A DNA stretch of 11,013 bases from an uncultured Candidatus Melainabacteria bacterium (lineage in GTDB: Bacteria; Cyanobacteriota; Vampirovibrionia; Gastranaerophilales; Gastranaerophilaceae): NCBI GenBank assembly GCA_946186335.1, contig CAMHMW010000049.1, positions 1-11,013 of the forward strand. Direction: 5' to 3'. Positions 6,801-11,013 of this stretch are shown one piece after another (positions within the stretch are counted from its first letter, which is position 1; the number at the start of each line of letters is the position of its first letter). Both the position numbers and the translations under genes were made by a program. The notes under the pieces are model-generated. The model was not told the origin of the DNA. It saw nothing but the letters and a program-made list of their open reading frames with translations, and searched no databases.

Positions 6801-9669
6801 TATTAAGTTAGATAATTTAAGAGATGATGTAGAAAATATTTCCGGTAATTTGTCGCTGCCAAGTCCGAAGCAGATGAAAGAATTTAAGGCTTTTGTTGAC
6901 AGTATAAATGATTTCAGACAAAGCCAGAAAGAAGTTGTTTCAGAGGTTGTTAATGAGGCAAAAGAGTCTATCAGTGAACAGTTAACAACACAGCATGAGG
7001 AATTAAAATCAATTCTTTCGGTAGCGGTAAATAATGCTGAAATTATTAAGGCGATTGACAGCCTGAAAGAATCTTTTATATCAAAGATTAAAGATTTTGA
7101 GAAAAATGAAGAAGCAATATTTGAAAGTATTGATTCCGACAACGCTGAAATTTCCGAAAAAGATAATGCGAAATTGATTAAAGCACTAAAGAAAGACTTT
7201 GATAAATGTTCTAAGCTGATAAATAATCTTTCTGACGGAAATCCTGAACTTTCAGAGGTCTTAGCGGCAATTAAATCAAAAATGGATAATATTTCCGTTG
7301 CTAACCCGAAACTTAAAGTTCTGAAAGCGGAAGATTTTGAAGATTCCGATTCCGACATTGATACGGATGATGAATTGAAATCTCATAATCCGGACTTAGA
7401 TTCGGACAATGAAATTTCTGATTTGGATTCAGATAACGATAAAACTCTTGTGGGTACTGATAATTTTGACTTTATTAAGGCTTTTGATTTGCTGAAAGAA
7501 GATATTGCAAATCTCAATAAAAATGTTTTGAAACTCGTACCTCAGGTAATACCGGCAACGAAATCCGATGATAAAAAAATAGCTGCCTCAGGGGATGAGA
7601 ATAACAAGTTACTAAAAGCCCTAAATTCAAAAATTGATGTAATTGCAGAATCCATAAATCCTCAGGCATGGCTTGATGATATTAAATCATACACATCAGG
7701 GGAAGATTATTCTCCGTTACTTGAAGAAATTAACGGAAAACTTGATGTTTTGATGCTGTCCGATAATTCGGAAATAGTTACAGAAATTAAGAAGGTTCTT
7801 AGCCAGGTCGGCGGAGCAAAGGGCAAAACTTCCGATAATATGGAAATTCAGGTTATGCTTACCGCTATCAATGCTAAAATTGATGCTTTGGCAGCAGCTA
7901 GTGATGCAACTGCATTAGAAGAAGTCAAAGCGGCTATCGGCAATATATCTGTTCCGCGCGACAGAGAATCAGCAAAATTGTTGAACGCAATCAATAATAA
8001 AATTGATATTATTGCATCTGTTGATAATACAGGCGATTTTGACGACATTAAAGATGTATTGGATTCAATCGAAAGTAAAATCGAATCAGGTTCTGTTGGC
8101 GCTTCTGCAGTTCAGGCTCCTGATGTTGATGAATTAAAAGAAAAACTGAATGCCATTGAATCAAAAGTTGATGTTTTATCTTCAACAGACAAAGCGGATG
8201 ATATTTTGGAATCATTGAGCGTAATTGAAGATAAGGTCAGTGATTTTACATCCGATATTGATTATTCAAAAATCAGTGATGCTTTGGAATCTGTTAATAA
8301 CAAAATAGATGTTATTGCAGCAACGGATAATTCCGCAGATATTGACGATATTTCCGCAAATATAGATGATATTAAATATACATTATCAAATGTTGATGAG
8401 AAAATCAGTTCTATTGCGGATGCATCGGATACGGATTCCGCAATTACAGGCATGCTGGATGAATTGAAAGACAAAATTGAAGAATTGTCCCTGCCGTCAG
8501 ATGAAAGTCTTATTAACAGAAAAGAACTTAAAGATATAAAAGATTTGATTATGGCTCAGACCGATTATATCGAAAGTCTTGAAAAAAGTAATAAAACCGA
8601 GGCCGTTAAAAAATGTTTAAAAGATTTGACGGTAGAAGTTAATAATATTAATTCGGCAGGCAATACAAAATCTATTCAAAAATCAATAAAAGAAATGAAA
8701 GATGCCATAATGGGAACCGTTGTGAGCGTATTTGATCAGGTTTCTTTTGTTGAAGAATCGGAAGAAATTAAAGATTTTGTAGAAGAAAAAACCGATGAAA
8801 TTAATAAAAATCTTTCTCTTGTAACAGAGCAGTTAAAACAGATTACAAATTCAAGTGAAGAACCCGATTATACTTATTCAATGCAGGATATAGAATCTGA
8901 TTTGGCAAAATTACGTCTTGCTCTAAACGAGTTACAGGTAAATGATAAAGAAAATCATTCGGTACGTCTGACATCAATTCTTGAAAATATCAGCAAAATC
9001 GGGGAATCCGTCAATGATTTGCAAAATTCCTTATCACAGGATGAACTTCTGGGATTGAGAACAGAGTTTGATAGTATCAATATGGATATACGTTCACTGG
9101 GTGACTTGACAAACCAGTTGATTGAGAGGTCAAATCAGTCTTATGATGCGTTAAATATATCGTTTGAGGATTTTGGTAAAACCATTAAAAATCAACTTTC
9201 CGTAAAAGTTGATAAAGTTGCAAAACTTCTTGAAAAATCAAACGCATCAGATAAAGTAATGCGACAGGCGCTTATTTATATGGGCGAGTGGATTGATTCC
9301 GCAAGTGAAAGCATGAATAATATTTCTGTTAATTCTGCTGAAATTGTTGAAGTTAAATCGGCTATTGAAGAATTAAAGCAGGCACTTCCTCAGCAGACTG
9401 AATTGTTAAATTCTCTTGGTGAAAAATTTGACGAACAGCAGGAAAGACTTGCGTTCTTTGAAAAACACATAAATAAAATTTCTGCAATAGAAGAAAGATT
9501 TGACGAGCAGCAGGAAAGAATTGACAGACTTGAAATGTCATTAGAAAAAATTCTTTCAGCGCTTGAAGAAATTGATGATTCGAAAGTCGCAAGAAAAATT
9601 GACAAGATAGACAAACAGTTGGCAAAATTAGGTACAAATATAGAGAAATTAGCATCTTATGTTGACTAG
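3886..9669 (+). CDS. Giant (1,927 aa) acidic repetitive helical/coiled-coil protein of unknown function
   Basis: I do not recognise this protein. ATG at 3886 is chosen because AAGGATAGG (3874-3882) sits just upstream, a promoter lies before that, and the frame's extension back to 3460 runs antisense through the ferredoxin and alpha genes with an unrelated hydrophobic composition. The protein begins MAQELEKILELLREIRR and is almost entirely Asp/Glu/Lys/Ser/Asn/Ile/Leu, with helical hydrophobic spacing throughout. I find only three Cys and four Trp. There is no signal peptide, membrane segment, Walker motif or HAMP/MCP signature, so a cytoplasmic filament, scaffold or spacer role is the best inference. 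Internal structure: '[AP]xKxDV' units near residues 258, 387, 424 and 447; four W-[ILV]-x-[DS] motifs (Trp 488, 871, 1262, 1802); an Asp/Ser acidic linker (about 1150-1185); six 'NKIDVIA' modules (1246-1480); and a 24-residue tandem duplication near the C-terminus (1846-1883). The stop overlaps the next gene by 11 nt. Confidence 0.93.
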   Translation: MAQELEKILELLREIRRTNTANDESLNRLLTGISNKVDSVERNAVSADLIKTYLQDITNSLDNKYRTTSEKFTDIEQALRTIYNTQDDHVKTQDMRQLFDIFSENLNNFYVEVRQQKALTTAIESKLSGMSSDTADKEEIIRTISLIRTDFEKLNQAYKNSIDELSTDLKAITTNILSIDQSEINKEIRKQVDEMYDAVSEVISFLKSIDRHETSLENILMNTASAESLKLTQVAVDSIIHKTTEISDKLEELYDANASKDEFSKLANKVENLTENADDVKQALVGITKNIDSLPDTSVLEDSLQNVYNKIKEIQEDLLATHVKGDVRELEAQISSFAGELLTAKNIIMDVNDVLTNKLMRAVEEISFEQESYDIKNEVSKMLSMLPQKDDVDKLLENDELNKKNIRSLMDKVDDVADILDTLPKQVDIEDLNNNQLSLVENLQGVASKEDVEALSEKADDIEEMIDKLNFDDEFANLYNKSTSIEKWLTDSKIKEKAEQKEVLNILKTTEEIVNNIEELSKNVDVKKVNRTVAEVYQLIEDLKNDFINTAEMHNDSVIVHLSELQKSIEYVLTGEEFENFVQDLKTFVDKVVEDINTTNNNYDEIHSYQKSILNKIAEINVSAIEDAIKNAVTPIDEKLTSLSEYITKMNISDPESVKSEIQEIKEILANKKSNISDIENLQDEAVNKIEGYLSEIKVLLDTAGKSSNDEIAFKIAGIEEIINGYHSVNESNLTNIILKLDDIRYLVDEMQSARKKDLRTAVSEINVTANSLKELIESFNKVPTSNGAVAGFVSDNLGDISNSLEQLSASVESNIQAGFAYSSELLEEKTSVLLDFIKDTKHDSNDSSDMYERLAIADDKLSDIQQTLQWVNSDLINHANNQSEMLLKELIPLKDMLQELFNSTKDKKDEKLQKAFEELHDAVADDLEEVTKYSKSTFDKLEDTYLSVCDALASTENNLRDFFLGDIDSVIIKLDNLRDDVENISGNLSLPSPKQMKEFKAFVDSINDFRQSQKEVVSEVVNEAKESISEQLTTQHEELKSILSVAVNNAEIIKAIDSLKESFISKIKDFEKNEEAIFESIDSDNAEISEKDNAKLIKALKKDFDKCSKLINNLSDGNPELSEVLAAIKSKMDNISVANPKLKVLKAEDFEDSDSDIDTDDELKSHNPDLDSDNEISDLDSDNDKTLVGTDNFDFIKAFDLLKEDIANLNKNVLKLVPQVIPATKSDDKKIAASGDENNKLLKALNSKIDVIAESINPQAWLDDIKSYTSGEDYSPLLEEINGKLDVLMLSDNSEIVTEIKKVLSQVGGAKGKTSDNMEIQVMLTAINAKIDALAAASDATALEEVKAAIGNISVPRDRESAKLLNAINNKIDIIASVDNTGDFDDIKDVLDSIESKIESGSVGASAVQAPDVDELKEKLNAIESKVDVLSSTDKADDILESLSVIEDKVSDFTSDIDYSKISDALESVNNKIDVIAATDNSADIDDISANIDDIKYTLSNVDEKISSIADASDTDSAITGMLDELKDKIEELSLPSDESLINRKELKDIKDLIMAQTDYIESLEKSNKTEAVKKCLKDLTVEVNNINSAGNTKSIQKSIKEMKDAIMGTVVSVFDQVSFVEESEEIKDFVEEKTDEINKNLSLVTEQLKQITNSSEEPDYTYSMQDIESDLAKLRLALNELQVNDKENHSVRLTSILENISKIGESVNDLQNSLSQDELLGLRTEFDSINMDIRSLGDLTNQLIERSNQSYDALNISFEDFGKTIKNQLSVKVDKVAKLLEKSNASDKVMRQALIYMGEWIDSASESMNNISVNSAEIVEVKSAIEELKQALPQQTELLNSLGEKFDEQQERLAFFEKHINKISAIEERFDEQQERIDRLEMSLEKILSALEEIDDSKVARKIDKIDKQLAKLGTNIEKLASYVD
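7330..7440 (+). other. Asp/Ser-rich acidic linker within the giant protein
   Basis: Codons for residues about 1149-1185 encode a run dominated by Asp, Ser and Glu (EDSDSDIDTDDE, then DLDSDNEISDLDSDND). It interrupts the helical pattern and looks disordered. It separates the long N-terminal helical part from the KID-module region. The DxDxD-like spacing could bind divalent cations, but no canonical EF-hand or dockerin loop is present. The codons vary between the repeated Asp-Ser units, so this is not a recent microsatellite expansion. Confidence 0.75.
7606..8400 (+). repeat. Six degenerate KID modules in the giant protein
   Basis: A module of consensus LLxAINxKIDVIAxxDN, followed by an acidic helix, recurs six times. 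The aligned core residue (usually Ile of AIN) is at 1246 (ALNSKIDVIA), 1282 (EINGKLDVLM), 1328 (AINAKIDALA), 1369 (AINNKIDIIA), 1424 (AIESKVDVLS) and 1470 (SVNNKIDVIA). Spacings are 36, 46, 41, 55 and 46 residues. A weaker copy (AIKSKMDNIS) is at 1129, before the acidic linker. Copies differ at the DNA level, so the array is old rather than freshly amplified. Confidence 0.8.
9421..9534 (+). repeat. Tandem 24-residue duplication near the C-terminus of the giant protein
   Basis: EKFDEQQERLAFFE (codons 9421-9462) is repeated as ERFDEQQERIDRLE (9493-9534), an offset of 72 bp or 24 residues. The shared FDEQQER core is identical and nearly identical at the nucleotide level (GACGAACAGCAGGAAAGA versus GACGAGCAGCAGGAAAGA). 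This indicates a fairly recent duplication or strong constraint. Both copies precede a final heptad-like helix. Confidence 0.85.
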
Positions 9670-11013
9670 CAGTTTAATAAAAGATTTGAATAAAAAATTA
9701 TCTAAGGATAATGTTCTTTCTGATATTGAAGAACGTTATGTGTATTCGGTTGACGCTTCAAATAATCCTGATTACGGAACAGATGTTGCCGATGCGGTAG
9801 TCTTTGTTGAATCAATAGAACAGGTGCAGGAAGTGGTAAGAATTGCCAATAAACACAGAACGCCTATAATTTGCAGAGGCGCGGGTACAAATACTGTCGG
9901 TGCTTGTATTCCTGTTCATGGCGGAATAATTCTGAATTTTTCAAAAATGAATAAGATTTTGGAAATTAACAAAGAAAACATGACGGCAAGAGTTCAGCCA
10001 GGTGTTGTTGTCTGGGATTTGCAGAGAGAGGCTGAAAATGTTGGATTGTTTTACCCGCCCGATCCGTCAAATCTTAAGGTTTCAACAATAGGCGGCAGTA
10101 TTGCCCAAAACTCTGCCGGTGCAAGGTGCTTTAAGTATGGTGCAACAAAAGATTATGTGATAGATATGCAGGTTGTAATGGCTGACGGCAGTCTTATCAG
10201 AACCGGTTCAAATACTATCAAAAATGCAACAGGGTATAATCTGGGCAGTTTGTTTATCGGTTCTGAGGGTACTTTGGGAATTGTGGTTGAGGCGACAATA
10301 AAACTTATTACAAAACCGCAGTGCGCTCAGGTTATAATGGCATATTTTGATGATGTAAATGATGCTGTATCTTCTGTTAACCAGATTATAGAAAGGCAAA
10401 TTTGTCCGACAACGGTTGATTTTATGGATAAAAATGCTTTGCAGACTGTTGAAAACTTCTATCCGACAGGTTTAATGACAGACAAAGAGGCTGCTTTGAT
10501 TATTGAGGTTGACGGGTTTAAGTCTGTTATGGATGAGCAGAGAGGGCTTGTATGTCAGGTTTTGAGAGAAAATAACGCCTCAGGTATTCAGTATTCCAGA
10601 AATAAACAGGAGGCCGATAATATCTGGTCGGCAAGACGTTCCTCTATGGCGGCGTGTACAAAACTGAAACCGAACGTAACAACCGATGATGTTATTGTAC
10701 CAAGAGAAAATCTTGCAAAACTAGTTAAAGGTATTCAGGAAATTTGTTCAAGACATAATCTTTCGTTGTGTATGGTCGGTCATGTCGGCGATGGCAGCGT
10801 TCATCCCCAAATTCCGATAGATTATAATGACAGTGACGAATACCGTCATTATAAGATTGCAAAGTCTGAAATTTATCATCTTACCTCTAAATTAGGAGGA
10901 ATAATCTCGGGTGAACACGGTATAGGTTTAGAGAAAAAAGGATATCTTTCAAAAGTTGTTGAAAAAGGCGCACTTGACTATATGCGTCAGATAAAGAAAA
11001 TCTTTGACCCGAA
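9659..11013 (+). CDS. FAD-linked 2-hydroxyacid oxidoreductase, GlcD / D-lactate dehydrogenase family (3' end outside window)
   Basis: The frame is open from ATG 9659 to the right edge, giving 451 residues and ending at IFDP, where family members have only about ten residues left. The N-terminal half is an FAD_binding_4 (PCMH) domain: CRGAGTN (72-78), PPDPSN (133-138), GGSIAQNSAGARCFKYGATK (145-164), NATGYNLGSLFIGSEGTLGI (189-208). The C-terminal FAD-oxidase_C domain shows GHVGDGSVHP (374-383) and SGEHGIG (417-423), whose His and Glu residues sit at the active site in this family. It probably oxidises D-lactate, glycolate or a similar 2-hydroxyacid; the natural acceptor in an anaerobe is often an EtfAB pair, but none is in view. 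Its start overlaps the giant gene by 11 nt (ATGTTGACTAG), and the only upstream purine tract is weak (AGAGAAA), so translational coupling is likely. GDGN is more usual where GDGS occurs here. Confidence 0.93.
   Translation, partial: MLTSSLIKDLNKKLSKDNVLSDIEERYVYSVDASNNPDYGTDVADAVVFVESIEQVQEVVRIANKHRTPIICRGAGTNTVGACIPVHGGIILNFSKMNKILEINKENMTARVQPGVVVWDLQREAENVGLFYPPDPSNLKVSTIGGSIAQNSAGARCFKYGATKDYVIDMQVVMADGSLIRTGSNTIKNATGYNLGSLFIGSEGTLGIVVEATIKLITKPQCAQVIMAYFDDVNDAVSSVNQIIERQICPTTVDFMDKNALQTVENFYPTGLMTDKEAALIIEVDGFKSVMDEQRGLVCQVLRENNASGIQYSRNKQEADNIWSARRSSMAACTKLKPNVTTDDVIVPRENLAKLVKGIQEICSRHNLSLCMVGHVGDGSVHPQIPIDYNDSDEYRHYKIAKSEIYHLTSKLGGIISGEHGIGLEKKGYLSKVVEKGALDYMRQIKKIFDP

Noticed and set aside
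6720..7358. A 212-codon antisense open frame inside the giant gene
   Set aside because: Its Ser/Leu/Ile-rich composition is what the reverse complement of Asp/Glu/Ser/Lys codons gives. No start signal or domain is visible, so it is a shadow. The other antisense frames in 3886-9669 are rejected for the same reason.
3886..9669. Giant protein as a phage tape-measure/tail fibre, SMC/Rad50 ATPase or chemoreceptor
   Set aside because: There are no neighbouring phage genes, no Walker A/B or signature motif, and no membrane helix, HAMP or MCP hairpin signature. The neighbours are metabolic genes.
1..11013. CRISPR array, insertion sequence, tRNA or rRNA
   Set aside because: I see no regularly spaced identical repeats, terminal inverted repeats, transposase-like frame or cloverleaf/rRNA sequence. 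The only repeats are in-frame, diverged protein repeats.

Overview
The window is AT-rich, densely coded bacterial DNA using the standard genetic code. A 2-oxoacid:ferredoxin oxidoreductase operon and a lactate/glycolate-type flavoprotein point to a strict or facultative anaerobe. No tRNA, rRNA, mobile element or CRISPR array is visible. The S21 sequence resembles the basic-tailed Firmicutes-like or early-branching type. A gut or sediment anaerobe such as a low-GC Firmicute or a non-photosynthetic cyanobacterial relative (Gastranaerophilales/Melainabacteria) would fit, but this is a guess that only a database search could settle.

Left part (1-3747). The tail of an unidentified CxxC protein and a 101-aa cysteine-rich protein read rightward. 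They end at a perfect-looking bidirectional terminator (463-497). Converging on that terminator from the right is a leftward block that begins at 3723: a 2x[4Fe-4S] ferredoxin subunit, the alpha, beta and gamma subunits of a 2-oxoacid:ferredoxin oxidoreductase (VorB-like alpha), a 76-aa putative coiled-coil protein and rpsU. The oxidoreductase genes are tightly packed (4-bp gap, 1-bp overlap, 14-bp gap) and form one operon. The small coiled-coil gene and rpsU each have a promoter of their own.

Middle (3724-3885). A divergent intergenic region carries two face-to-face extended -10 promoters (TGATATACT leftward, TGATATAGT rightward). Between them is a short direct repeat that may be an operator.

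Right part (3886-11013). One 1,927-codon gene encodes a very long, acidic, probably cytoplasmic, helical protein with no signal peptide, no membrane segment and no recognisable enzymatic domain. It has internal degenerate repeats (KID modules, a recurring Trp motif, a C-terminal tandem duplication) and an Asp/Ser-rich acidic linker. Its stop codon overlaps by 11 nt the start of a GlcD/D-lactate-dehydrogenase-like FAD oxidoreductase, which runs off the right edge a few residues before its expected end. The giant protein and its coupling to a metabolic flavoprotein are the most unusual part of the window. Its function cannot be read from the sequence.
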